A DNA stretch of 64,000 bases from Rotaria socialis (lineage: Eukaryota; Rotifera; Eurotatoria; Philodinida; Philodinidae): positions 62,001-126,000 of the forward strand of contig CAJNYU010000025.1 of NCBI GenBank assembly GCA_905331475.1, in the 5' to 3' direction. The translations under genes and the position numbers were made by a program. The notes under the pieces are model-generated. The model made no database searches and was not told the origin of the DNA. It saw nothing but the letters and a program-made list of their open reading frames with translations. Shown piece by piece: positions 13,204 through 23,393 of the stretch; position 1 is the stretch's first letter; each line of letters starts with the position of its first letter.

Positions 13204-13724
13204 TTGATGTTTAAACATATATATTTGTACCTTGTTTTCAGTATTTTTCGATATCGGCTTTCAAATAAAATGATATCTTGACTTTGCAACCTTATAGTCA
13301 TCGAAGAGATTCTCAAGGATAAGCTTCAATTTAAAAATGCGACACTTTGTTCATATTAAAATCTAAGTGAGACTAATTCGAATCCAAAAGAGTTCATCTT
13401 TCTTCTTTTCTTGATCTTATCTACTTGTGACTGTTTTATTGTGTATTATGATCGAATGCTTAGTCGCTAGATAGAATTTCAATGAGAATGAATTCGAACT
13501 GAATTGTTTTTTTAAACCATGCAAGCTTTTTTCTTTAATGAATATTCGTCATTTTCAAAGTTTAACCCTTTCCAGCCGGCTCCCAGAAGCGGCATAGTTA
13601 AAACTCTTCTTTTGCATATATTTTCTTATCGTGCCATAGAGATAGCAAAAAAGTATTTCTTAAAATTGAACAATGCTTCTATGTTGAATGGCTGTATGTT
13701 GCCATTGGGCAACAACCGGTCGTA
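13204..13724. other. 3' flank of the GPCR gene
   Basis: AT-rich sequence with AATAAA at about 13264, a plausible polyadenylation signal some 60 bp after the GPCR stop. No gene seen. Confidence 0.4.
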
Positions 13725-14075
13725 ACCCAGTCAGACAAGCAACGAAAAAAAACGCGTAAAAGCGAAAAAAAGCCGCACATTTTTGTGATTTTCTTTTCGT
13801 TAAAAATTCTACGTATTTTTAGCGTTATTTTGTTGAAATAAGTGATTTGATATATGAAAAACAGCTACAATTTGTACACTCATCTTGTTTAAAACTATAT
13901 AGATAATTCATAAGCAATGTAAGTGTACGGATTATAGCTGTTTTTCCTCTATCAAGTCACTTATTTCAACAAAATAACGCGTAAAAATGCGTAGAATTTT
14001 TAACGAAAATAAAATCGCAAAAATGTACGGTTTTTTGTTTTTACGCGTTAGTTTTCGTTGCTTGTCTGACTGGGT
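13725..14075. mobile_element. long-arm foldback element with ACGCGT words
   Basis: This is a nearly complete hairpin. Two arms of about 155 bp flank a loop of about 40 bp. The left end ACCCAGTCAGACAAGCAACG matches the complement of the right end exactly, and identity stays high along the arms with scattered substitutions. The arms contain AACGCGTAAAA words. There are no open frames of note. Target-site duplication was not clear. Confidence 0.8.
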
Positions 14076-14523
14076 AGATAAATCGAGCTACGAATAAATG
14101 GTGAAAACATAGCGAATACCTCGATAAACTACTAAATATGACTGGAAAGACATCACCACAATTTTTTATTTTTCGATCTTAAATAAATAGCGTTCTTGGG
14201 CAATTCAAATAGGATTAAACATATCGAGAAGTACTACGTTTTTGCATGTGGATGCTATTTCCTTTTATCACTACCCACACCCTCAATGTTTATTAGAAAT
14301 AAGAACAAAAAAGGAGAAAAAAATATGACTATAAAAAAGGTAAATGAATTTTTTTTCTTAACTCTGATTAGCTAAATGACTGAAATATTTAGTTTAGATT
14401 TTGTCCATTACATCGATTTCTGTTAATTTAAATTCAGATAGTAAATCTTGCTGTCGTAGTAAAGACGTCAATCTTGCATCATTTGTTCGATAACTATCTT
14501 TAATGAAATCTGTTATTATTGAA

Positions 14524-15562
14524 CCCATATGTTTCATTACGATGAAACTGCGGCGTAGTTACGGCGTAACTGTGATCGCACCGTGACCCATAATTGCGGA
14601 AAATTGCGACATAGTTACGCGTAACTACGATGAAAAAATCGCAATAACCCGTAGTTATGGGGAAAGAATCATAGTTACGCGTAGCTGAGTCGCATTTTTT
14701 TACAATTACGCGTCAGAGCGCGATCATTTTTGCAGCAGAAATGCAACGCGGTTGCTACATGAGATGATACAGATTAGGTTTTATTTTCATTCTTATTTTT
14801 ATTATGAGTTAAAAGAAAAATTTTTAAGCACAGAAAATAAAAAACTTAAAACTATAAAATTAAAACTTTTTATAAAAAATTAAAAACAAAAGCTTGAGAA
14901 ATAAAACAATTACTAAAAAATTAAAAGTTAAAAAGTATTTAAAATATAAAATAATTAAGGAAAATAATAAATAGGTATCTGTAAAAATCAAAAAATTAAC
15001 ATTTAAAAAATTATTTACAATTTAATAAACAAAAGAAAAAAACTTAGATTAGAAAAATTTTAAAAATAAAAAACCTAAAAAAAGCTTTAGAAATGTTTTT
15101 AAAATTTTTAAAATTAATAACAAAATCTAGAAAAATTTTTTAAATTGAAAAATAAAAATATATTAATAATAATTAAAATAAAAAAAATATTAATAAAACT
15201 TAAATGAGAAAAATATTGAAATATTTTTCGGAACATGTATTCTACTGTTTATAGTAGAATGTGTTTATGAACCAAACTTTCGATGAACAGTGCTTTTCAT
15301 AGTAACTTTCTATGACTAAGTTTTAGTGTTCGAGAGTGGCCAATTACAGATGAGAAGGAATTATTTATAATTGGACAGTTACAGTTACAACGGTTCGTGT
15401 GATGCGATCACTAGAACGCAGTTACGCTGATCTGGGTCGCATTAGGTGTAGTATTTAAGAAAAGTCTTCACTACGATCAATGCGCCGTATTTACACGTAA
15501 CTACGACGTAAAATTGGCTCTGCGCGTAGCTGCGACGCAGTTAGTAAAAAAGAGGCGACATG
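14524..15562. mobile_element. foldback element with GTTACGCGTAAC-word arms and A-rich centre
   Basis: Outer arms (about 14540-14760 and 15375-15535) carry many copies of GTAGTTACGCGTAACTAC-type words, palindromic around ACGCGT. The middle (about 14810-15220) is a low-complexity AAAATTAAAA tract. The suggested outer ends are CCCATATG and CATGGG, giving about 1.04 kb, but these borders are approximate. It lies between two pieces of a minus-strand reading frame. Confidence 0.6.
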
Positions 15563-15808
15563 GGATTGTTCCTCGAAATTTCGCTTTTCCTTTTCGATTA
15601 ATAAAATTAACAAGATATCATAACTAATATCCTGACTAGTACTAAATGAATGCATTAAATTTTGCAATAAATAAAATGTTTGCTCATCAAATTCGTTGCT
15701 CATTTTGTGTACATTGATGTAAAAATTCGTAGAAGTAATATCATCTTTCTGCAGCGAATATAACAATTTCAATACATTTACGTTATACTAATATGGTGCA
15801 ATATTATT

Positions 15809-16125
15809 CCCAGGTCGACTGATCCGACATCGGATCCGATAGGAACCTGAAAATATCCTACAATCCGATACAATTATATTGGGTTCCGGGTCGAGGAATC
15901 GACGTCGGATCGTCAGTGTTGGAATCCTATGAACTTCCGATGACATACAACGATTTTTCCTTGAAATTCATAGGAATCCGACACTGAGGATCCGACATCG
16001 ATTCCTTGACCCGGAATCCAACGATAATTCTGTAAGATTTGACAGGATCCGATAAAGTCCTATTGGATTCCAGTCGGATCGGATGGGTTCCGATAGGTGC
16101 CTACTGTCGGATTGCTCGACCTGGG
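15809..16125. mobile_element. foldback MITE, CCCAGGTCGA...TCGACCTGGG termini, GGATCCGA core
   Basis: The terminal inverted repeat CCCAGGTCGA/TCGACCTGGG is followed by arms of GGATCCGA, GATTCCGA and CCGACATCGG words in opposing orientation, with a short AT-rich middle near 15955. The core resembles that of 8270-8610. It lies within an apparent intron (15749-16161) of the small unknown gene. Confidence 0.75.
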
Positions 16126-16800
16126 CTGAGCAAACTAGTAGCACACGAAGAACACCCTTACCACTGTTATGATCGGTTGCTCATGTGAGCCAAATAGATC
16201 ATTCGACATTCTTTCGATCATTTTCGTAACTTGTTGCATTAGTGATTCCATATTCGTCTTCAACACTGGTATGTGTATTTTCTGATAATAATACAAAATA
16301 AATTCACAATTCTATTCTTTTTATTTCGTAGACAGATCCAATTAGCGAGCAAAATAATTAATGAGAAGCTCTTTGTTTATGTTTGCCAATCATTTAATAG
16401 TCTTCTTACGAAAGACAAATGAAAATAGAGGAGAGGACGAACAGATAAGAAAATACATTGATCATTGATCAATATTTCTTCATTATTAGCGAACAATGAA
16501 AGCTTTGATGGAGGAATATCTTTCTTCTTTTCTTTATATGCATCCAATCGGATACCTGAAAGTTATCGCTGGCATTACTACAATTTAAACAATAGTTTTG
16601 TTTTTTCGCGAATTATTCAACATTATTGAATAAAAAGTTTGTGATCGTACATTATCCTATATTTTTATCAGACAAAATGTACCAGCGATGAAGATGATTA
16701 TGGAATCACTGGCATATGAGGTTATGAAAATCAACGAATAGACATGAAAAAAACTAGAATCAGTTACTTACAAATGTGTTTCTTTTTTTATGGGTCTTCC

Positions 16801-17027
16801 CTAGATAGTTTCTCTCGAACCAATTTTGCCATATATTTTGGCTTTTTCTTTGGATAATGAATGCGGATCTTCCATTAAGTGTTCCTCCCTAAAGTCATAT
16901 GTTTAAAAAGTTACTTCAGATGAAGTATTACTCACAAGTTGTCCCAGTTTAAATCGTTTCGAAGACAGTATTGACCATTGGGACGAGGAAATGGACAATC
17001 ACTTCGTTTTGTTTTCTTGAAAGACAT
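16801..17027 (-). CDS. possible 59-residue protein in two exons
   Basis: Exon 17027-16936 (MSFKKTKRSDCPFPRPNGQY...) ends at a GTGAGT donor. The next starts at 16888 after TTTAG and reads EEHLMEDPHSLSKEKAKIYG... to a TAG at 16801. The join is in frame. It may be a short complete gene or the 5' end of the downstream unknown minus-strand gene with a nonsense codon. No family is recognised. Confidence 0.35.
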
Positions 17028-17224
17028 TGATTTTTAGATCTAAAGTGATAAGATAAAGATGAACAGAATCGGATCATTATAGAATCTTGTGTAAAAAAAA
17101 TAAAGCCAATCATTGTTTATCATGTTGTTTTTAATCGAGCATGATAGTCAATGACGAGCGGTGACTATTTTCATTTGATATGTTGTTGGTCCAGCATCAT
17201 TTGTATTTGTTGATTTTTGTACAC

Positions 17225-18610
17225 ATGTTCAATAGACATCACCTGTTGTATCATTAGTTCATCCACAAAATGACGTTTCAGAATCACAATAAGGTAAAGG
17301 TGGACATTCATCAATGGTTACAAAATATTTTATTAAAGGCAATCTATAATTTTCAAATAAATAAATATATAAAAAACAAAATGAAAATTCTTCAGCATGC
17401 ATCTCCATCTCATCCACCACATCAACAAAATCATATGAAACATCACATAAATTAATTTGTCCAGCACGAAATTCTTTTGCTTGTGTTTCATTACATTCCC
17501 AAAGTAAAAATTTCTTGTTGGCCGGTAGATATAGTTTGAATAGATAAGATTTGTAATGAAACAATATTCGCACTGCATCTATTAGAAAAAAAACACAATA
17601 AGCATAATGTTTTTTTGCTCAGATTTGCATATGATAAGAAAATTAAAAACACATTATTTTTCTTGTTTTTGTTACTACTGGTCATATAAGATCAACATCA
17701 TCATCTTCGTTTTGTGTATAACTTGCTCCAATATAAATGTAATACGGCCAATTATCCGCACCTAATCAATCGCAAAAAAAAATTTTAATTTTTAATTTCT
17801 TATTTTCTTACTTACACTTAGTCCGGTATCAGTTGGATCAAACTGCTGTTGATAAAAAATTTCTTCAAATGCACAATTTATTGCTTGTTGAGATACTTAA
17901 ATTGAACCAAAATCAACTGGCTGTAATGTACATAAATCTATTGATAAAAATCCAATATCACTAACAGATAGCATCATCTTCATAGAATTTTCCACGAATA
18001 TCGTCGATTATTATTTGATAACGTCCATTTCATTGAATAGGTGCAAATGAATATTTCCCTTATTTTTGTTGTTGTCCAGCTAATATTCAAACTAATGATT
18101 CTGTCAATAAAATTAGTTGATGTTAATGCATGTAAATAAATGCTTAAACAGGCGATATTGATTCAATCATAATTGAAAAAAGATAAAATCATTGAAATAA
18201 TATGTTAAAAATCAACTTACAAATTATGCCAAAATAAAAAATATATTGGACGATTATAATAATAAATTTCTGATTCTAATCGAGTTATCCATTTAGATTG
18301 AGTTGGTGAAGATGTTTCAATATATATATATATATATATATAATAGCCATTATTCGTAGCTAAAATAGAAATTATTTTAAAAATAAATTTATTTAAATAA
18401 TTTACTATACTATCAATATGATCTCTGTCTAGTCCAGTATCGATTGATGGTGTGGTATTTAAATGAAGAAGCCAGTTTAATCGATTATCAGTTGCATTTG
18501 TTCGTGGACATAATGTACTATCATCGAATCTACCCTCATTTGAACAAAAACTATATTCACCGTTGTTTATAATTACATATAATCATCAAGTCCAACAAGA
18601 TCTATATAAA
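17225..18610 (-). pseudogene. MAM-domain protein pseudogene
   Basis: Pieces of at least two MAM domains (extracellular adhesion modules) can be read on the minus strand. The first shows CSNEGRFDDSTLCPRTNATD, NWLLHLNTTPSIDTGLDRD, then after an intron ETSSPTQSKWITRLESEIYY ending FWHNL and a GTAAGT donor. The next exon continues ILAGQQQ..GKYSFAPIQ..NGRYQIIIDDIRG, and a second domain starts at CDSETSFCG near 17260. The frame is broken by stops at 18087-18089, 18030-18032, 17682-17684, 17259-17261 and 17229-17231, several at positions where MAM domains have Trp. There is a further TAA and one frameshift near 17955. A (TA) microsatellite has expanded inside one exon near 18319-18345. Confidence 0.65.
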
Positions 18611-18718
18611 ATAAAAGAAAATCAATTTTATGATCAATTATTAATTAAATATTACCTTGTCATAAATGACTAGTTATCTATTAATGAATAAACGATACAA
18701 TTTTAAAGTATAAATTAA

Positions 18719-18896
18719 CAGTGGCGGACCCAGAAAATCTGTTAGGGGGTGGCACTCCTGGTCAGAAAACGGTTTTTCAAGTCTAGTTAAGGCAGAACGA
18801 CTATTTTCTGTTTCATTTCTGCTGGGGAAAAATCGAAAAAAACTTCTTAAGGGGGGTGGCGATCGCCGGATAGTCTAACTGGTAGATTCGCCACTG
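18719..18896. mobile_element. hAT-type MITE, 178 bp, with 8-bp target duplication
   Basis: The ends CAGTGGCGGACC and, in complement, CAGTGGCGAATC are typical hAT termini. The element is flanked by a perfect 8-bp direct repeat TAAATTAA (18711-18718 and 18897-18904), the length hAT transposases generate. The interior is too short to code. The intact duplication suggests a fairly recent insertion. Confidence 0.9.
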
Positions 18897-18904
18897 TAAA
18901 TTAA

Positions 18905-19222
18905 ATATAAAGTCGAAAAACTGCAGCTACTTTTTTTTGACCATGTAAATGGAATATGTGATACATGTAAACTTAATGCATTACCATTATGATCAAGTAT
19001 GTTTAATTAATTATGGTAGTGATGGAGTTCTCTAAAAACTGGAAAAAGAGAAATTTAATAAAGAAAAAAAAACGAACTTTTTTTGTTTGATGTATTTACA
19101 GCTCGAGTAGGTGATGATTGCTAAATTGGTATTATCTCTTGTTTTTCATCCTTATTTAAATGAAGATGTATTCGATCTTGTAATTTTTCAGACTAATTTT
19201 TTATTCTATTTATAAAACGATA
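18905..19222. other. AT-rich DNA without gene
   Basis: No convincing coding frame or RNA gene is seen between the hAT MITE and the next foldback element. Confidence 0.4.
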
Positions 19223-19327
19223 CCCAAGTCGATCAAAACGGACCACCGTAAACCGGCGTAACATTACCGTAAACGGTCGTTTTTGCATCGTATACGACCG
19301 TTTACTGATCGTTTTCTTCGACAGGGG
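19223..19327. mobile_element. small foldback MITE with CGTAAACGGTCGTTT core
   Basis: The ends CCCAAGTCGATCAAAACG and, in complement, CCCCTGTCGAAGAAAACG are an imperfect inverted repeat. The 70-bp core consists of CGTAAACG/CGTTTACG words. The same core word recurs at about 49990-50227 and 56669-56953. Confidence 0.65.
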
Positions 19328-19439
19328 TATTTCATAAAATTGACTACATGAGAAAATCTGTAGAATCATATTAAATCTATATCCTAATCACCATAATTGT
19401 ATTTCTGTGGTCCTACGCATCTATCCCCTAAATTATCAC

Positions 19440-19600
19440 TTATACATATATATATACTCTTAACCTTAACCTTAACCTATTAGTTTATCTATATCTATCA
19501 CTTACCCTTAATCTATTCCTCTAACTTTAATTAACTCCTTAACTTTAATCTATCCTCTTATCTAAATCCATCCCCTTACTAATATATACGTATATATATA
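19440..19600. repeat. degenerate CCTTAA/CTTAACC tract ending in TA repeat
   Basis: Pyrimidine-rich sequence with CTTAACC repeated three times near 19462 and further CTTAATCTAT-like variants, followed by a TATATA tract into which the next element is inserted. Confidence 0.45.
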
Positions 19601-19602
19601 TA

Positions 19603-20090
19603 TGTCGTAGGCCAATCTCGGATTCAGGCCAATCCCGGATTGATCTAGGCCATTCTAAGATCCGAGTTTGGACTAGTCCAATCTTGGATTGATGCAATTC
19701 TATTCATTAATATATCAATAACTTTTTACATAAACTTTGGATTTGAGTCATTTTTTGAATTCATGTTCAGATAACGTCGTTTTATGTATTACAAACATTC
19801 ACGGAGACGCTTACTTTAGACTCGGAAGCTTATTAACAATTTTTCATAAAACTTGTTCCCGTAGAGAAATCTATTCATAACTCCTAATATTTTACTTTAA
19901 TCTTTCCAAAACCTATTGTAGAAAGCAAATTGGCGTCGTATGAACATGATTTCAAAAAATGACTCAAATCCAAAGTTTATGTAAAAAGTTATTGATATAT
20001 TAATGAATAGAATTGCATCAATCCAAGATTGGACTAGTCCAAACTCGGATCTTAGAATGGCCTAGACCAATCCGGGATTAGCCTACGACA
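19603..20090. mobile_element. long-arm foldback element, TGTCGTAGGC...GCCTACGACA
   Basis: Two nearly identical inverted arms of about 165 bp (19603-19770 and 19925-20090) flank a spacer of about 150 bp. The arm ends are TGTCGTAGGCCAATC. The outer part carries CCAATCCCGGATTG-type palindromic words and GACTAGTCC; the inner part is AT-rich but still matched. It is embedded in a TATATA tract, so a TA target duplication cannot be distinguished. No coding capacity. Confidence 0.8.
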
Positions 20091-21243
20091 TATATATATA
20101 TCTCCTAGCGTGTCATTTGGATCATACCTATAATAATCTAAAGCAAAAGACAATTAATGAATATATAAGTTTGTTATTATTTAATGGGAACAAAATATTT
20201 GATTTGTAAAATAGATGAAATGAGGAGTAAAATAGTCTATAAATGATCAGTTAAAAGATTGAATGATCAGTTTAACAATTAATTGATTAGTAATTAGATT
20301 TCCTGTAAATAATGAGAAAGTGATCAGTTTATGTTATATAAAACAGCAGTAAAAAGATATCATTTTTACCAGTAAAAAAAAGAAATTTGATAAGTAAATA
20401 AGACAGATTTACCAGTAGAAAAGATGAAAAATATCCATAAAATATAGTATCGAATAAAAGAAAAAAATTGAAATGGGAAAAATCAGAAATAAATTATTGC
20501 ATTAGCAAAGTACGTTTTCCTTTTTCTGGTCGACTTCTTTTTCTTTTCATAACAATAGAGGCAGTTTTTGCTACCGATGGTTGTTTACAAATTTTTAAAC
20601 AAATACCCATCGCGATGGTGGGTGTAGGCGTGATATGATGGTGAGTGAGTGGGGACTGTGGCTGTTTGTGTCCACTAGATTCATTTCATCAAATTCAGCC
20701 AAAGTCATAGCCCACCATAAATCCCTTCTGATGTATTTTTTGGGATACTCGATTTTCACCAATATTCACGACAGTCAACTTGAGCAGTTCACTATAGTAA
20801 CAACAGGCTTTGAATCATTCAGCTTTGGATCAAAAGTTGCTGTAGGTTCGTCAAGTTGGCAAGAACATAAGATCAACTGTATGGGATTTGTGAAGAGTCC
20901 GTAGCATATATCAATATCGTTTGCTCTAATAGTTGAAAATGTGGTACATTTTCGCCAGTATTGGCGAGAGTCATTTTAGCAAACTTCTGGAGACTATACT
21001 TTTTGGCTTCTTTACTTATTGTTTGCTTTAACTAACTGTTACTCTATTTTATTGACTGATACTACAATTTTATTACATAACTTTTAGTTTAACAACTGAT
21101 CATTTAACTAGTTTACTGATACTTTAATATATAACTGATCATTCATTCAATCAATAGATTTTATAATATTTTTTCTTACTGATCATGCCATCTATTTTAC
21201 TGATCATCTAAATCCATACCTTTTTAATGTAACTATACTTCAT
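20091..21243. other. AT-rich DNA with TGATCAGT-like words
   Basis: No gene is supported, though an open frame covers 20635-20904. Scattered ATGATCAGTTTA/ACTGATCAT words occur at about 20220-20400 and 21060-21210 in opposite orientations, so this could be another very degenerate foldback island. The missing 5' exons of the hydrolase would be expected here but were not found. Confidence 0.35.
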
Positions 21244-21484
21244 TTGGAATATCGACTTTGTCCTGAACATCCATTACTTGCAAGTGTAGACGACACAGTT
21301 GCACTATATCATGCACTTCTTCGCAATAATATTTCACCATCGCAAATACTTATTATGAGAGATTCAGGAGGTGGTGGTCTTTCACTACTAACCATTCAAA
21401 CTTTAATTACACGTCAATTATATGTTCCCCGTGGTGTTATTGTTCTATCACCATGGGCAGATCTTTCCGGATCAGGTGAGCAGT

Positions 21485-22125
21485 CATCCTATTCCGCAAT
21501 GTTGAACATTCCGGAGTCAGTTCCGCCCCCGGAATCAGTTCCGTCGATTCCGGAATTAGGTCAAATATGAAAACTGTCCGATTCCCGGAATTCCTAGGAA
21601 TTACACGGAATTGCTAGTAATTCCAGAATTACAACTTGTATCACTATTCTAGCTTGTTTTAACCATTTCGTGATGATCCCATTCCGGTCCGGAATTAGGT
21701 CAATACGGAATCGCTGGGAATTAGACGGAATTCCGTGTAATTCCGTTCAATTCCTGTTTGACCTAATTCCCGGAATTCCGTACCGGAATTGCATGGTGTG
21801 GGTGTTGCGGTAAGTGTGGGTGTCAGCGTGGGTGTTGCGGTAAGTGTGGGTGTCAGCGTGGGTGTTGCCATAAGTGTGGGTGTGGATGTTAGTGTAAGTG
21901 CACTGAATTTCGGAACCGTTGGGAATTAGGCGGAATTCGTTTGAATTCCGGAATTGAATCGGAAGGGATAAACTGAACTCCAGGAATTAGATGGAATTGG
22001 TCGGCAGTGACTCCCGGAATTCCGGAATTGAATCGGAAGGGATAAACGGAATTGCGGGGAATTAGATGGAATTGGTTCCGTGAGCGGAACTGGTTCCGGA
22101 ATGTTCAACATTGCGGAATAGGATG
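21485..22125. mobile_element. foldback element with GGAATTCCG core, inside an intron
   Basis: Terminal inverted repeats of about 30 bp (CATCCTATTCCGCAATGTTG at the left, its complement at the right, ending GGATG) enclose arms made of GGAATTCCG, GGAATTGG and TTCCGG words. Near 21793-21900 there is a tandem array of about three 30-bp units rich in GTGTGGGTG. The element occupies 641 bp of the 698-bp hydrolase intron; the rest would be 57 nt. Confidence 0.8.
21793..21900 (+). repeat. tandem GTGTGGGTGTTGCGGTAA-type array
   Basis: About three copies of a 30-bp unit (GTGGGTGTTGCGGTAAGTG... followed by TGGGTGTCAGC), the last one diverged. The repeated TGTGGG word is the same as the telomeric hexamer reported for bdelloid rotifers, but it is not in simple head-to-tail hexamers here. 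Confidence 0.65.
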
Positions 22126-22430
22126 TATTCTCTAAACTAATGCTAGGTCCTAATACTTCTCAATTATCTGCAGGTAATCCTAGTGTTAGTCCTTTGCTTG
22201 GTTCATTTGAAGGATTTTCAGCCATATATATCAATTTTGGTACAGCTGAGATATTGGAAGATGATTCCAGACGAGTTGCAAAAAAGGCAGAGGGGGCTAG
22301 CGTAGCTGTTACATTTGAAGAAGGCTTACATTTGATGCATGCTTATCCAATATTTTTTCCTTATTATCCTGATGCACGAAATACACTTCATAATATTAAT
22401 AAATGGATTCAAGCAATTTTTGATAAATGA

Positions 22431-22914
22431 TTCAGTGAATAAGACTGTTTTTCTTTTTTGTTTGTATCAAAATTTGATTCAAAAAATATGTTATTCAAAG
22501 AAAATGAAATATGTGACAGATAATCATACTCTCGGCCATATTTTTTGATCGGTAACAATATTTGATGAAATTTTGAAATATTTCTCATTTTTTTAATTGA
22601 ATAGATTCTCAAAAATAAAACAAAATATTTCACAATGAAACTCGCTTTATTGCTGATCAATCTGATTTATCTTGTATTAAATGTGAAGCAACAATGAATG
22701 ATTCTTGAAGAAAATGATGAGTTTACCTTTGCTTTACTATTGACTCTTGTATTAATCATATTTCTTATGACTCTAATATTCCCATCATGATATGCTTTTT
22801 ACTTGTTTACTTCACTATTTTGTTAGCTACTGAATATTTGATAAATAATCATTCTCAATGTTTGCTTGATGTTTTTTTCTATGTAAAAATTGTTAATATA
22901 AAATAATTTAAAGT
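22431..22914. other. 3' flank of hydrolase remnant
   Basis: AT-rich; open frames here lack recognisable content. Confidence 0.35.
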
Positions 22915-23393
22915 GTACCCATGTAATAAAAACCGCATGAAAATCGGTGGTTAACCGCGGTTTTACCGGTCCGGTTACCGGCTCTCATTACCGCAGAACG
23001 GATAAATACCGCGGTTTACCACAAAAAATGAACTGGCATTTACCGCGGTTACCGCTAAAAAAGCCGGCTAACCCAAGGGGGGAAAAGGTGATTTATGATT
23101 TTGTGATTTAAGGTGATTTAAGGTGATTTATTTGATTTAATTTTGATTTTTAGCTGAGTTAAATCAGCTTTTTCCCCCTTGGGTTAACCGGTTCATCTAT
23201 AATTTTTGACAGAAAAAGTCTTCTAAATCATCAATTAAACTATTTTAAAGATCCTTTTTTTACTTTTACATGTGATAAACATTCGCAAAAAACCGCCGGT
23301 TTTACCGGTCCGGTTACCGGCTCCCATTACCGCAGAATGGATAAATACCGCGGTTTACCGCAAAAATTGATCCGGTATTCGCAACATGGGTAC
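22915..23393. mobile_element. ACCGCGGT/ACCGGT foldback-type element with a nested MITE
   Basis: The outer ends are GTACCCATGT and ACATGGGTAC. Two direct copies of a segment of about 80 bp (TTTTACCGGTCCGGTTACCGG ... ACCGCGGTTTACC) lie at about 22963-23030 and 23299-23365. Between them is a second element (about 23071-23186). The core words ACCGGT and CCGCGG are palindromic. No coding. Confidence 0.65.
23071..23186. mobile_element. nested MITE, AACCCAAGGGGG termini
   Basis: The ends AACCCAAGGGGGGAAAAGG and, in complement, AACCCAAGGGGGAAAAAG enclose a short tract of GGTGATTTAA tandem words. It is inserted inside the ACCGCGGT element, so it is the younger of the two. Confidence 0.7.

Larger units (their letters stand above)
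14394..16281 (-). pseudogene. unknown small protein gene interrupted by two foldback elements
   Basis: Coding-like pieces on the minus strand join in phase. One exon is 16281-16162 (KIHIPVLKTNMESLMQQ...), ending at a GTAAGG donor. The next starts at 15748 after CTGCAG and runs to about 15563 (KDDITSTNFYINVHKMSNEF...NFEEQ). A further piece at about 14523-14394 (SIITDFIKDSYRTNDARLTS... to a stop) would continue in frame if the block 14524-15562 were removed. The intron between the first two pieces carries the element at 15809-16125. The third junction has no splice sites: the 1-kb repeat appears to sit in coding sequence. I recognise no family. It could be a disrupted gene or a set of unrelated fragments. 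Confidence 0.4.
21244..22430 (+). pseudogene. HSL-type alpha/beta-hydrolase remnant (two exons)
   Basis: Exon ending at 21475 reads LEYRLCPEHPLLASVDDTVA, then RDSGGGG where the family has GDSAGG (nucleophile Ser kept, first Gly replaced by Arg), then VLSPWADLSGSG. Exon 22174-22430 continues NPSVSPLLGSFEGFSAIYIN..GTAEILEDDSRRVA and ends with a catalytic-His region (GLHLMHAY). The two exons join in phase. The upstream exon with the HGGG oxyanion motif was not found. The segment between WADLSGSG and NPSVSPL is shorter than in family members, so the enzyme is probably dead. Its intron is filled by a foldback element without damage to donor, branch-like CTAAT or acceptor. The family hydrolyses carboxyl esters. 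Confidence 0.65.

Noticed and set aside
15380-15560. Possible CRISPR-like spacing of GTTACGCGTAAC words
   Set aside because: Words are degenerate, in both orientations and irregularly spaced; the sequence is eukaryotic foldback DNA.
17225-18610. Recoding of TGA as Trp
   Set aside because: Other genes here end normally at TGA (60609-60611), and the pseudogene also has TAA stops and a frameshift.
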